Source: Gordionus sp. m RMFG-2023
Taxonomy: Eukaryota; Nematomorpha; Gordioida; Chordodea; Parachordodidae
DNA: 64,000 bases
Direction of reading: 5' to 3'
Assembly: GCF_954871325.1 (NCBI RefSeq)
Contig: NC_088776.1
Span: forward strand, 5,215,985-5,279,984
This document shows positions 12,500 through 25,544 of this stretch, piece after piece; position 1 is the stretch's first letter; the number at the start of each line of letters is the position of its first letter. The notes below the pieces were generated by a model. It saw only the letters and a list, made by a program, of their open reading frames with translations, did no database searches and was not told the origin of the DNA. A program made the translations under genes and the position numbers.

Positions 12500-15400
12500 A
12501 TGAATAGATATAACATTTACATAACCGCTCTCATAGCTGCCATAATATTCTTTGGGATAAATATATATTTGGCATTTTATCAAAGTTAAAGTAAATTTAA
12601 TTGGTTTATGCATGAATCATTCTTGATATGTATGAAGATATGGCATGTTATATATATTAATATTGTTTAATAGAAACGATACCACTTTTTATACTAATCA
12701 GATTGATAAATTATGCTACTTATTTAAATTTTATTACTAACCCGAATAACAAATTATAATTTAACTATCTTATTGATTTAATTGATAACTATTTATTATC
12801 AAGTTGGAATTTTCAGACCAGAGGCTAACGAATCTGGTGATAGAAGTCAAGTTAATGTTCAAACAATAGTCGTTTATAGTTATATGAGAAGTGGTTCTTC
12901 CCTGGTTGCCAATGCGCTGAATATCTTCATGACAAATGCTTTATATTTGCACGAACCTACCAATTTTTTTTACGACAGATCTAACAGGTTGTTGGATAAT
13001 AGCATTATCAGATTTGACTCACCTTCTTCACATTTAAATACTACTACGATCGAATGGACCTCCCCATTTACTCTCCAAGTGTTTTTAGCACTACAAACTT
13101 GCAATTTTACCAATCTTGATGAATTAGGTTGGATTAATTACATGGTTGATCCTAAGCTTTATATAATGGCAAGGAGCCGAGTATATAACGAATATCTAAA
13201 TTGTTCTTATCGAAAGGATGATAGTTACAAATATTTTCACGAATCCAAAAATCGCGCTTTATTATCTTACGATTGCCGCATTAAAATGAGACATATGAGC
13301 TCTGGTAATTTTACCGAAATTTGCCGAAGAAATCCTGTTAAAGTGCTAAAATTTGTCCGGGGTCGATTGAGGGACTACATAATAATGCTCAACTCTGTGT
13401 ATGATGATCATCCTTTAAAATTTGAAAAAGGTTTTTAAAATAATTATTTATTTTTTTCTTTTCTATTATTGAAAAAAGGTTTGATATGACTATTAATTTA
13501 TTTAAAATTTTATCTGGTAAAAATACGAGTTTTCGTTAATTCAATCAAAATCTATTTTATTTATATTTTGAACCAAAAAGAAAAATGTATATTTTCTGTT
13601 TCTCCCTCCAATTAAAACCCTTCTAAATTTTTTTAGATTTGTTATACTATGTTCTCTGTTTCTCCCTCCAATTAAAACTCTTCTAAATTTTTTTTAATTT
13701 CTTATACCAGTCATCCGTAGAGGCCAAATTCTTAATTAGTCCGACCCAAATTTAAACATTTTTCACACCTTAAAACCAGGAATTTTGAAAAATATGTGAT
13801 TAGTAAAAGATTGTTAACTGAGCGTTCATAAAATTTACCAACGATTTTATGTTCATTTTTTAATTTATTTTTTTTAGAAAATTGACATGATCCGGGGTTT
13901 TGTAAAGCAAAAGTAATGTTTTTAGGACGGACCTGGTCCTGGTTTACAGATATTTTTTGTTATTATTATTATTAAACCCAACCCGATTTTACGCACTCCA
14001 GGTCCAGTTATGGGCCTAGTCACGTTTCCGATATACTCTGATAAATTATATTTGATTAAAGTATAAAATGTTTGATATTTTAAATGGGGATGTTTTTTTA
14101 ACTAACCTCTATTAAAATATCTTCTCTTCTCTTAAATTTTTTTATTATTATTATTTGAATGCTATAGTACTTATAGAAAGAACTGAAAAATAATAATTAG
14201 AATATATATAAACATATAAATAAAATAAATTTACTATCACTTTATTGGATAATTAAAAATAATAAGACATAAAAATTAAAAGACAGAGGGGGTTAAAAGA
14301 AATAAAACAAAATAAATACTTTCCCAAAAAATTAGAAAGTGGTATAATATTCACAAAATCTCAATTATATATCTTTTTCTATAATAATCATTTACAAAGT
14401 CTGTTAAATAATATAATAATTCTTCTAATTTGAATAATATACATTTTTCGTTTTCACTTAAATATTACAACACCCTTCCACTTATGTTAGACTCACCATT
14501 CTGCAAGCGACCAATTTTCTTTCTATTTCTGCTTTACTGATCTGGTATCTCCACCAAATCTATTTTTCTTAATCTTTAATGTCTTCTAAGTTTTAACGAC
14601 GACGTACCTTTGTCTCGTATTCTTAGTTTGTATCTGATTACCGCTTTATTGCCTTGCCTTTACAAGTATATTTCTTTTAATAACAGTTTGAAATTCTTGA
14701 ATCCTATCTTCTGTGCCTTCTCAATCCCCGTTAAATGATTAGCTCTTTATCTCTGTACGCGATTGACGAACCAGATTAACGCTTGCTTTTAAAAGATTTA
14801 CCATTACTAGTCAACATTTATCTATTATACTAGTCTTTCTTTACAACTTTGTTTCTTGTAGTCCGTCTTAAATTATTGTTTTCTAACGGTCTCTTGTAAC
14901 TAATGATTAGCGCTTTATCTCGATAAACAATTGACGATAATTTTTCTGCGATTGTTTCCACTAAATCTTGTCCAATAAAACCATTTGTTCTAGGTCAAAT
15001 TAACTGTTTGACTCTAGAAGCCATTTTTAAAATAAAAACGTAAACTTTTTTGATTTTAAGGCTAGAATATTTTTTTTGTTCCAAACTAACACCCTGATGC
15101 TTTACTTTTTTTAAAAAAATTTAAAAACGACAAAACGCTAACTCGGAATTTATGCGCCCTATAAGGGCGATAAACATTTACGGGCGGTATTTTTTATTAT
15201 AAATTTAAGTAACTTATTTTGTTTGATAAGTATTTTTCCATGGTGGGGGGGGGGCACTATTTGGTGGGTTTTCTTTTACCATAAAATGATTGGAGGCCAT
15301 TATGAACTTTACCATAGGCCTTTTGGCTGTATTATATTTTTATAAAAAATAATTTTGGGTTTTCGTTTATTTTATATTTTAAAAAAAATGCTCCTTTTTG

Positions 15401-16344
15401 AATTATTGTCGTGTCGGTATTTTAAAAAGTCATAAATGCTTATTAATTTTTCTTTCAAATTCTTCCTTACCTTAAATTCAGCTGACAGTTTTTTTTAAAA
15501 AAATCTGTTTACGTGATCCATTTTTCTTTTATTAAAAATTAATATTAATAAAAAAAATAATTGATCTCATATACTTATTTTTAAGACTCGATCAGCTGTT
15601 ATATCGCGATAGCGTTACTATGAATTCAAGGTTATTGTGATATATTGTGTACCATTTTTAGGTAGAGGGGGAGTGGAATGTATTTAGGGTGTAAATTTTT
15701 ATCAGCTTAAAATAATATTTACGAGAACAGGCAAATTTAATCCCCCCCCTACTCCATTGATTACGCACTTGGTCACATGTTAAGCCCATAATTTGTATAT
15801 TTATCCAATTTTAAAAATATTCATTACAACCTTTTTTTAATTTTTTTAAAAAGATATTGACTATACTTTATTTATAGGTAACCGGAAATCATATGGAATT
15901 ATACATCTAGTCAGGGATCCTAGAGCCATAATTTACAGCCGGATAAAGTTGCATTGGGACACCATAGAACCCTTACGATTGATGGCCAATAAATTGTGTC
16001 GCGCCATGAAATTCGATCACGCGATTCACGAAAAACGTTCCAACGACAAAATTTTGACTTTAATCAAATACGAGGATTTCGTGAACCGGCACCCAAGCTC
16101 TTTGCTCAAACTTGGCTCATTTTTGGGGATCAAAAAAGATGTTTTGCTAGAGGGCTTCGAAAATAATCGCTACTTCTATTCGAATAAAGATACCGAAAAG
16201 TATCTTAAGGAGGAAAGTTTTAACACTTACAGAAGGGCTCCCAAGAGTCACGTAAATCAATGGGTGCGGGGTCTATCCTTGACCCAAAAATTGGCCATTA
16301 ACAAAGAATGTCGAGAAGTCTTACGTTTGTACAAATATCATTAA
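12500..16344 (+). CDS. Carbohydrate (Gal/GalNAc/GlcNAc) 6-O-sulfotransferase, CHST family (3 exons, 386 aa)
   Basis: Golgi type II membrane enzyme that transfers sulfate from PAPS to C6 of a sugar in glycosaminoglycan or glycoprotein chains. Exons: 12500-12584, 12822-13430, 15878-16344, in frame. Residues 1-28 give a very short cytosolic tail and one hydrophobic anchor. The 5'-phosphosulfate loop is SYMRSGSSLVANAL (about residue 50). The 3'-phosphate site LVRDPRAIIYSR spans the start of exon 3. The C-terminal VNQWVRGLSLTQ is typical of CHST1-7. Several NxT/S glycosylation sites lie between. The exon 2 acceptor is a choice between two AGs five bases apart; the downstream one (12820-12821) keeps phase with exon 1. 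Intron 2 is 2447 nt and full of repeats. AATAAA signals follow at about 16674-16685. The acceptor sugar cannot be told from sequence. Confidence 0.93.
13588..13697. repeat. Tandem duplication, about 66-bp unit, in sulfotransferase intron 2
   Basis: CTGTTTCTCCCTCCAATTAA and the following TTCTAAATTTTTTT are repeated once with few differences. Confidence 0.8.
14460..15020. repeat. GC-richer block with a degenerate internal repeat, origin unknown
   Basis: This stretch stands out from its surroundings in base content. A motif of the form ATGATTAGCGCTTTATCTCG recurs near 14627, 14727 and 14895, spaced 100-170 bp. On the minus strand there are partly open frames near 15022-14850 (GFIGQDLVETIAEKLSS), but they are not continuous and I recognise no family. 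It may be a worn repeat or an element fragment within the sulfotransferase intron. Confidence 0.4.
15240..15750. repeat. Decayed poly-G repeat element in sulfotransferase intron 2
   Basis: Starts near a GGTGGGGGGGGGGCACTA run and ends near AATTTAATCCCCCCCC. It shares the AATATTTACGAGAACAGGC block with 11800 and 26060, so these are copies of one family. Confidence 0.5.
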
Positions 16345-18452
16345 CAAATTTCGGATTTCTGCCATTAAAATGAAAAATGGATGAGGATCCTTTAAAAGTT
16401 TTTAGTTAAAAAAATTATGAAATAATTGCTCATGTAATATTATATTTTTGTTTTATATATATCCCATTATTATTAAGGATAAACATTTTTATAATGTAAT
16501 GTAATATGTATCATGAATTGACCATATTTTGATTTTCCAATAACATTATCATTATATAAAAATAATAAGATGTTTTTAATTTAATTTTATGTGGGAAAAT
16601 AAAATTATTTTTTGTTTTTGTAAAATGATTAATAATTTATTATGAAAAACCAAATTATTCATGGGTTTGCTGCAAATAAAATAAAGATTTATAATTTAAC
16701 CTCATAAATTAAAAAAAATTTATTTTTGAGAATACAAAAAAAAATTGATCTACAAATTTTTTAAGCTGTTAAGAAAAGAAAGAAAGAAAGAAAGAAAGAT
16801 AGAAAACAAAAAAAAAAAGAAAAGTGATTCTGATTGTAATTTGTTTATTTTTAACTGAATTTCATTCACAGATATTTTTCTTAAAAATCTTAAGAGTTTT
16901 TCTGAGCTATTTCATATGTTTGAGCTTTGGGGGTGATTAAGAATTTTCATCTGAGTATTAAGAAATATTTTATTTCAGTTCAAATAAAATATGGAAAAAA
17001 TTTTGGAATACGGAGTTTCAATATAAGATATGCAGTAAAGAATTGTAGAAGGTATTAAAGTTAAAAAAGATACAAAGTATCTTCTATCTTATATATAAGT
17101 ATTCGCGGTACTGCCCAACTTTGGTCTTTACCAAGCGTTTACCTTACATGATAACCTTGAATTAAAAAAAAATTAACTTTAAGTATTGCTTTAAATTGGT
17201 AAAGATTGGCCGTGTTTAGTGTTGTTAAACGGCCCGATTTGTCATTTTTAAACATTGGGTGGACGGGTTAAAAATGGCGGGGGGGGGGGGGTAAATTAGA
17301 AAGATTCATTGGTGTGTAAGCGGACGGAATTGTTAGCTAAAACCCGCCTTTTACACACCTCTTATACAGCTTCATGTTAGCTTTTAATTTAAAGATACTT
17401 TTCGAGATTTAGAGAATATTTTCACCCCCCCCCTCTCTCATGATCTAGATCCGAGGATTTATAGTTTTTTGCCGGACTGGAAGATGGGAAAACTCTGCAG
17501 CCTTATACTTAAGCTTGGAGATTTTGCTCGTAGATAGCAGAAATGTTTTGAACCTTTATTTGCCTAAATCTCAAGGCAAGACTTACATAATATTATTTCG
17601 GCTAACATCTCATCGGGTCGCCTAACAACATTATCCGTGTAAATAAAAAAAAATTTGCTTCACATCGATCGATTCGCGACTTAAATAATTTATATGAAAA
17701 CAAATTTATTTGTATAATCTTATTTATTTCAAACTTATAAATAATTATTTATAAATAAAAAAAAAAAATTTAAATTAAAAAATTTAAATTGGGGAAAAAA
17801 TATACACGATATAATATATCAATATATTTGCGAAGCCTTAAGGCTTCCATTTTGGTTTAAATGAAGACATTTAAAAAAATATATATATTATTATTATAGC
17901 TTAAAAAAAATTTACAAATTTTTATTTGATTATTTTTAAATATGGATCAACTCTGGCAAGGCCTGAACATTATCCATGTACTATTAATTCGTAATTGTTG
18001 ATTGTATGATTAAAAAGATAATTTAAACTCTATTATTAATTATAATTTTTTTCAAAAAAATAGGATAAAATAAACTAAAATGAGTATGTAAGGACAAATT
18101 GTTTTTCTGGCCTTTTTTCTCCATCAAGTCGTTACTAAATTAGTTTTACACATTTTTTAAAAATAAAATATTTATCATGTCGTTACTAAATTAGTTTTAT
18201 TTTTTTAAAAACATTACCAAAAAAATAAAATAATTATCATGTCTTTACTAAATTAGTTTTACATATTTTTTTTAAAAACATATTTCTTAAAAAACATTAC
18301 CAAAAAAATAAATTTTATTAATATTTGATTCATTCAAAAAACGAGAAGAAAACGAAGGGGAGGACAAATGAACGTAATTATTATATTCGTATTTTGATTA
18401 GTTTATAAATATTTATGTATTTTCTTCTTTTACTGGATGATTGCTTTCCCAG
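16345..18452. other. Intergenic region with a (GAAA)n run, a MITE and a possible kinase first exon
   Basis: A GAAA microsatellite lies at about 16775-16800. A long MITE-family copy lies at about 17220-17627: it starts TAGTGTTGTTAAACGG, contains a 12-base G run, ends CTAACAACATTA, and is flanked by similar CCGTGT sequences. A threefold repeat of GTCGTTACTAAATTAGTTTT lies at 18118-18275. Positions 17942-17977 hold a 12-codon ATG-led stretch with a GT donor in phase 0, the best candidate for the first exon of the following kinase. Confidence 0.45.
17942..17977 (+). other. Candidate first coding exon of the deoxynucleoside kinase
   Basis: Twelve codons starting MDQLWQGLN end at CAT before a GTACTA donor, in phase 0. 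Exon 18453-18527 needs exactly that phase. Splicing would put a short leader directly before the VIIEGN P-loop strand, as in insect dNK. The assignment rests on phase and position only. Confidence 0.3.
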
Positions 18453-21400
18453 GTTATAATTGAAGGCAATGGGGGCTCAGGGAAGTCGACTCTTCTTAAT
18501 TATTTCCGGGATCTTCCAGATGTATCGGTAAATTATATATCATTATCCAAACACTTAATAATTAAATAATATTTTTAAGCCTGTTTTTTAAGAAAAAATT
18601 TAAGAATTTGATTTTACCATAAATGTAATTCCCATCATGTTTGGAATACCTATACGCTAATAATTTCAGGCCAATTTTTGCCATGAACCCTTTGAAGCAA
18701 AATTTATATAAGTTTTTATCATAGATTCTTTTTTATATAAATTATAAATGAATCAAAGGTTGACAGAAAAATTATCTATAATTCTTAAGATAGGTATTCT
18801 AAACATGTCGGAATACACTTCCGGTAAAATCAGTTCTATATTTTATAAAAAAAAAAGCTCAATCAATGATTTAAAGTTGATAAAATAGCATATTGACGTT
18901 ATAACACATATATACTAAAACCTATTTTTTTATGATAATTTTTTTTTGGAATAGCAACTTATTTCGGAATCCTTCAACGTTGGAATTCGAAATCTCTCCA
19001 ATATCAAGGAGGCGATTTTTAGATTTAAAAAATGAGCCTCTTACCGGAGATGTATTCTGGCACATGTTGGTGTAACATACCATCTGAATTTTAAACAATT
19101 TCGCAATGAACTTTTTGTGTATTCTTCTTTGAGAATCTACATGAAAAATCTATGCATAAATTAAGAGTAGTTCTTTAGTTAAAGGAAAATTGTTTAAAAT
19201 ATTTATAAGGTGGGTCTACTCTACACGCACGAGGGAGCATATTCAATGTAATACTAGATTTTTTTTTCTTTCTAAATTTAAAAAAATCGCATTTAGCAAA
19301 ATGATTTAAAATTGAGAAATTTCAATGACGATTGTATAATGTGATAGAGTACATATCTAATAATTAATAATATAAAGGAAAAAAATGGCGTCAAGGGGTG
19401 GGGGGGGGGGTGAATGATGATGCATATAACCCCCCTCCCACCATCCACCCCAAAAAATAAAAATTAGCATTCTCAATTATTTTTAAAAATTTCTGAAAAC
19501 CTCCACATTTATTTTAAATTTTTAAAAGTTGTTAAAACAAAATTGTAATTGTTAGGATTTACTAAAGATAAACTAAAAAATCTCAATATATCACTTTTTT
19601 AAAAAATTGTTATTTTGCATAACAAAAAAAAATGCAAATGACGCATCCACAGGTGGAATATAATTAAGTTTATACTATTCATTACATCAGTCAACTTAAA
19701 TGTTGGATTGTTTTCATGAAACTCTTCTATCCAATGATATATATAGATTGGCGGAATCCATTCATAGGAAGTCAGCTGTGGCGCCCATTTATGGTTCGTA
19801 CACCTATTAAATGACATTAACATGGATTTTTATAATGATAAATAGGACAATTGCTCGACACTGAAACTACAAAATGGCGCTATAGGTGACTCCTATGTAT
19901 GGGCACTTTTTTTTATTTAATGAATCGTCAATATAAGAATATTACATCATTTGAGTCCAGCATGACAATTATTTAGCTTAAGGTGCTATATGAAGTGAGA
20001 ATGGTCGAGACTATATTTTGAATTACTTCATAATTTTTTTTTGGTTGTATGGACTGGAGCAGGTCAAATGTTTCTACGATTTTGATGGGTCGGGCTTAAA
20101 ATTGTTAAAAATCCTTAAGGGGCTTGAAAGTGATATTTTTGTTTAAAAATTGAACTTTGAAGAAAATTTAGACCTCTGTGGGTCTTTGACATTTATAATT
20201 ATTTTTAGGATTGGATTAATTTATAAAGAATATTTCTAACAGAAAGTGATAAATTGAAGATTAAAAAAAATCGTATCATTTTTATAAAATATTTTATTAC
20301 TATTAGTATATTATATGGAATTTAAAATGTTTATACTCTCCAAAATCGATGTAATATATGCGCAATCAGAGTAGTAACAACCACCACTTTGCCAGAAAAA
20401 AATTGTCACAGTCAGTCCTCCGCTTTTTAGGCACCCGTCAGTTTAAAAAAAAACAACAACTAATTGTGTTTCAACCATCGAAATTTCTGGAAAGAAAAAG
20501 AAAAAACAATAATTTAAGATTACAACACGCATGCATATTATAATTTCTAATAAATTTGCCCATATTCTACCGTACCCTACACCCACCTGGGTCTAACAAC
20601 AATTTAAAAAAAAATTAATCAAGGTTTAACATTATTAATTGTATGCATATTTATTTGTATATATATATTCATTAAAATTACAAAATAATTATAGTGTCAC
20701 CCAGAACCTGTCAAAAAATGGACAAACTTTTATGGGAATAATATGTTGGTAAATAATATCGAATATAATAATATACATGCTCCGAATTTGAAAAAATAGT
20801 TTATAATGTTTTATCTCTTTTTTTGACCAAAAGGATATATATTACCGGAATCAAAAGCGTTGGTCGTTCCCATTTCAATTCATAGTGCAAAAATCTTTCA
20901 TGGATCTTTTGGATGACGAAGATTCAGTTTAAATTATAATAATAAATAATGCTCGGAAATTATTAATAAACAACAATAAAAAAAAAATTTTTTTAATTTT
21001 TTGCCATCTTTAAATATTTTTTTGATTTTGAAAGGAATTTTAAGCCACCTTTATAATACCGAGTATTTTAAATATGTATTTTTTTTCTTCTCTCTTTAGC
21101 CTATCGCTTCGATCAAGATATATGAACGTTTCCTATATTCCACTTTCAACGTTTTTTCCAAAACTATGCACGAAAAGTACAAAAATTTTTTATTATATTA
21201 GTTTATTATTCATTGATTTTTTTGAGTAATAAATAATAGTGGAATTAAATGAAAATATGAATGAACCATTATAAATATTATAATGATGCAATAAAAAATA
21301 ACTTATATATTTATTTCCGGGAATTGAATTTTTCGGGAATCACTCTTCTCGTTCTCTCTTAGTTCTATAATTCCATAATTTTTTCTCCAAGACATCCTTC

Positions 21401-24400
21401 CGGAAAGTTCTGTTCCATGTTGATATATATAACATATTTTAATTATGTAATAATAAGTTTATATTCGGAAATATTTACACTAGAATTCAAAATCTCTCAA
21501 TATTTCACTTATACTGAAAGCTAGATTTTAACCGGAAATGTGTTTCAGCACGTGACTATAAATATAAAAGACATTTTTTAGCCAACTACTCGTAATATTA
21601 TATATTATTTATCTGAAATTCATAGCGGAAGTATTACTCTACACCGTACTATAATACGTTTCCGGTAAAATCAATTATTTTTAGGAAATTGAGAGATTCA
21701 GAATCTTTACGCGAGGATTTCGTATAAGCCGTTTTTCCAAAAAAAAAATATACCGGAAGTTAGCATTTTTCAGGAAAAACAATTTGCGAATAATTTTTTT
21801 TTATCTAAAAAAGCCTTTATGTTATTCTTATCTGTAACTGATTAATCAGGTCGTTTAGAACTAGATTTATTAGAAATGAAGAAGAAAATTCCTTCTTTTT
21901 TTTTTAGTTTTTAATGTTCACCCAGAAAAAAAATGTTTAGTACCCATTTCTACATCTAAGTCATAAATGTATCTTCAATTAGAATTCTAAATCATTTTTT
22001 TTTTGAATCTCCAAAACTGAATTATTTTTCTAAAATAGAGAGAGAGAGAGAGGAAAAAAACGTTTTTTTAAAAAAATGCAATGTTAAAAGGTATGGTAAT
22101 GGCATAAACAAGAGAGGGTTTTAATTGGTATGGCATAAACAAGAGAGGGTTTTAATTTTTTTTTTCCTTCTTTCAAAAAATCCATCTATATTATAGGAAC
22201 AAAAAAAAACAACAATATTAGGAGGAAGATTACAATATTTAAGGAATCGGGAAATGGGTTCAAAACTATTTTATTTTTTTGAAAAAGAGAGACAATATAT
22301 TTAGCATGTGTTAGTGAATTCCAGATTTGGGGAGATTGCCCAGCTCTTAGTCAATTTTTAGCAGGATAATAACCAAATTTTAGTTATTTTTTCTTTCAAG
22401 CCATTTTAACCTAATTTTTAGCTGAAAACTTTCGCTTAAATCTCGTAGTTTTATTTTGGAACTCTCGTGCCTCTCAGCGCTTATCGGATTTTCTTAGGCT
22501 CTCGCCTGTAGAATAAGCCGAACTAGCCAATTTTTTTTTTAGCCACTAACCAACTTCTATTAAAGATTTAGTGTTTTTTTTTGAACATTTATTTCGGATT
22601 AACTTTTATAAGAAAAATAATATAAACAGTTGTATATAATTTTTTAAAATTATTTATAGAGATTTTATGAACGACATCGAATACATGATACTAAAGGAAT
22701 TTTACGAGCTTCACTGCAAACTTTTGTCTGGGAAATTCGATTTAATCGGTAAAAAATTTTTATATTTATGATGTAGAAGGGATTTTTTTTTTAAAGTATT
22801 GCTAAATATAAAATTGAAACTCAGCTCCCGCCAAAAATTACTTTTGTCAGGGGTCAAACGCTTTTATAACTGTTAAGCCTATGAAGATAGTTTGAATAGA
22901 TTATATTTATTTTGATATTATAAACTTAAAAATGGAAAATCTAAATTGAGCGAGGATATATATGCATATATGAGTCTTTAACAATCTGGGATTAGAAGGT
23001 TTTTTTTAAACATATATATATTGTTGTCAAAATTTGGATAAATAGAGGATGTCCTAATATGCTAATGTCCGTTTTTCGTCAATTTGTTATAAAAATATTA
23101 AAAACCATCCACATTATCCATTGCAATATTTGAGCCCTCACGATGATGCTATTTTATTAGGGATTTTTGAAGAATCTTGCTGTCAGCACATAGTCCAAAT
23201 TCCATGATCCTTTGAAAAATACTCGAATTGAATTGCCAATAATTTATGGAGGACAAATTTATATCATAACTACAAATCGAAAACTCTGTAAAATGATTTT
23301 GAATTCTTTAAATGTCCTCAAATAAAATCATTTAGAGAAAACTGGGCAAGATCCCCTATCATAAATTATTATTTTTTCCACCCTGAAAGATATATGGGAA
23401 ATGCTCCTAACCCCTCTTCCCTCCCCAGTCTTAGATACCAGGGCTGGGCTTAGGAGAGGGCTAGCTTGGGTATCTTCCTAAGCTGTCACAATTTAAAAAA
23501 GGTCAGCCAATTTTAAACTTTTTGTAAATAATCTTCTCCCCATACCCTTTTATAATATATTATTTATTACAATAATTAATATACCTGGTATATAAAATTA
23601 AAACTAAATTTGAAAGCAGATTTTAAAAAAGATCATGAAAATTTCGATAGGGATGCAAAATTAGAAAAAAATGATTATATCCAAAAATTTCTAACTCTCA
23701 TTTAGAAATCAAAATGATATTCGATGAGCTCACAAAAAACCCTTTATCTCTATCTTTTTCTCAAATAATCGTTTTTTTTTATATCTATATATCGAAAGTA
23801 TATTTAAGATTAGATCCAGAGATTTGTTATCAAAGAATGCTGAAACGCGCGAGACCCGAAGAAAAAAGTGTCAATAAAGTTTGTTTGTCCTTTTTTTTTA
23901 CCTAAATATAAATAAATTTAAAAAAAAAATTAATATATTTTTGAATTATCGAAAAATTAAATTATTTACAAATCAACGAGAACTGAAAATAGTAAAACTT
24001 CAAATGCGCGACAATTTTCCTTATCTGAATCTCTTTAGATTCTGGTCCTTCCCTTTGCCGAAATATTATAAAAATTTATCAAAATATATATTTACTGCAA
24101 ACTGTATTGCAAAATGACAATTAATAACTTACATTATACTGACATTATCAATTTATTTTTACAATCTCAATACAATTTTTTTTTAAAGAAAAGGATTGCT
24201 AAATTTCAGCTAAAAATTGCCCTTTGAAATGACATTTTATTGACTATTTATTCCATTAAAACTTTATTATTTTCTAATATAAAATAAAATTCATTTATAT
24301 GAATATCGCATTTTACGTAAACAAGGAATTTATAAAAGATTTACACAAATATTACGAGGAATGGCTGTATCAGAGAACAGTTTCAGAGGACATTCCAATA

Positions 24401-25544
24401 TTGGTAAGTTTTATTTTTAAATATATACAAAAATTAAATTGAAATAATAACAAATTTTTTTACATTCAACTTATTTAATATCCTAATAATTTAATTTTCT
24501 TCTTCTTCTACTATGGCGATTTCTAGGTTTACCCAGGTAGGCCAGTTTTCTCTCTGATTTTTCTTTTCCATTTTTGACGGCCCTGAGCATCAATATTTGT
24601 AAGATTCGTGCTTCTCATATCCGCCGATATCACATTTGTCCACGTCATCTCGGGCCTTCCTCTAGGTCTTGATCTTCCTATTTCCATCAAGGTGCTTACC
24701 TTTACCCAGTCATCTTTTGGCATACGTTCCACATGTCCAAGCCGTCTTAGTCTCTTTCTCCGCATTACCACTCCAATATTTTTATACCCAATCTTGCTCG
24801 CAATTTCTTGCTAGAGATACCCCGCACATCCTCATAATCATCCTCATCTCTGTTCTTTCTGATTTGGCTTCGTGAGCAGCTTTCATATCCTAATAATTTA
24901 ATTAAATAATTGAAAGTTTTTTTCTTTCCCCATTTGTTTTTTAAGGGAGATATAAATGATGTATTCATTTAATATAGCATGGTGACGATTTAAATAAATT
25001 TTGTAATATATACTGAGAATATTGTTTACAGGATAATTAAAGAAAATATGTTTTAAGTTGTTATATATATTTTGTTATCAGCTGAAAAGATATTTTCCGA
25101 GAAACTTATATATTTTTTATAAAAAGTATTAACCTCATAAAAACGCTGAAATGTTTACTTTAGGGGGGTTCTTAAAATTATTTTATATGTTATCGAATAG
25201 GGAAAAATTTATTCATTATCAATTTGCATTATTTGAGCCGTTTTTTTCGTCATAATAATATTGTCGGAGTAAGTGTGGTAAGCTGTCATTTTGCCAGAAC
25301 TCCCTAAGTCAGATGGATAGCTATCTAATTAAAGATTAAAGTAGATATAAAAAAAAAATTATTTGATCCAAGTTCTAACAATTAACAAGCCATGAAAAAA
25401 TATATTATATAATCCTTCTTTTAACATTAAGATACTTAAATTATTTTTTTTCAATATACATTAAAGATTGTCGATGCCAATATCAGCAAAAAACAGATGC
25501 AAATTCTTGCTCAAAAACTTTACTCTCAATGGGTTCAAAAATAA
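18453..25544 (+). CDS. Deoxynucleoside kinase, TK2/dNK type (8 recognised exons)
   Basis: Nucleoside salvage enzyme that phosphorylates deoxynucleosides to monophosphates. Exons: 18453-18527, 18670-18711, 20834-20926, 21100-21176, 22660-22748, 23799-23878, 24326-24403, 25467-25544. Features in order: P-loop EGNGGSGKST; CHEPFEAKF, matching the conserved EPVEKW; NQKRWSFPFQ (fly DPKKWAMPFQ); KIYERFLYST, matching the ERS motif with S changed to F; EYMILKEFYELH; DLIVYLRLDPEICYQRM; LID loop KRARPEEK; HKYYEEWL; C-terminal VDANIS. Every junction from exon 3 on is GT-AG and in phase. Oddity: exon 2 reads into TAA immediately before its only GT donor (18712), and about 10 residues seen in relatives after EPVEKW are missing. 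So there is an unseen exon or unusual splice, or the gene is damaged. The first exon is uncertain (candidate 17942-17977). An AATAAA lies near 25789. TK2 rather than TK1, by the LID and ER motifs. Confidence 0.87.
18712..20833. repeat. Kinase intron 2 with copies of an ACCGGAAATG repeat family
   Basis: Copies of a repeat with GGTATTCTAAACATGTCGGA and ACTTCCGGTAAAATC lie at 18780-18870 and, inverted, about 18955-19065. Relatives are at 21490-21560, 21640-21690, 43918-44232, 45285-45400 and 47425-47580. An 11-base G run sits at 19396. Short open stretches at 19600-19820 (-) and 20358-20540 (+) show no family match. Confidence 0.5.
22085..22155. repeat. Tandem duplication, about 30-bp unit
   Basis: GGCATAAACAAGAGAGGG plus TTTTAATT occurs twice in a row in a kinase intron, preceded by a GA-rich run. 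Confidence 0.8.
24495..24890 (-). mobile_element. LINE (non-LTR retrotransposon) 3' fragment
   Basis: Minus strand codes for the far C-terminal tail typical of RTE/CR1-like reverse transcriptases: KKLRARLGI, then RKRLRRLGHVERMP, then RPRGRPEMTWTNVI and a final DAQGRQKWKRKI. The two parts sit in different frames around 24775, so the copy is dead and truncated at its 5' end. It ends in a short TAGTAGAAGAAGAAG tail, as expected of a 3' end. It lies in the kinase intron between exons 24326-24403 and 25467-25544. Confidence 0.85.

Noticed and set aside
19599-19823. 74-codon minus-strand open frame in a kinase intron
   Set aside because: No motif, no splice partners, and it lies on the opposite strand to the host gene among repeats.
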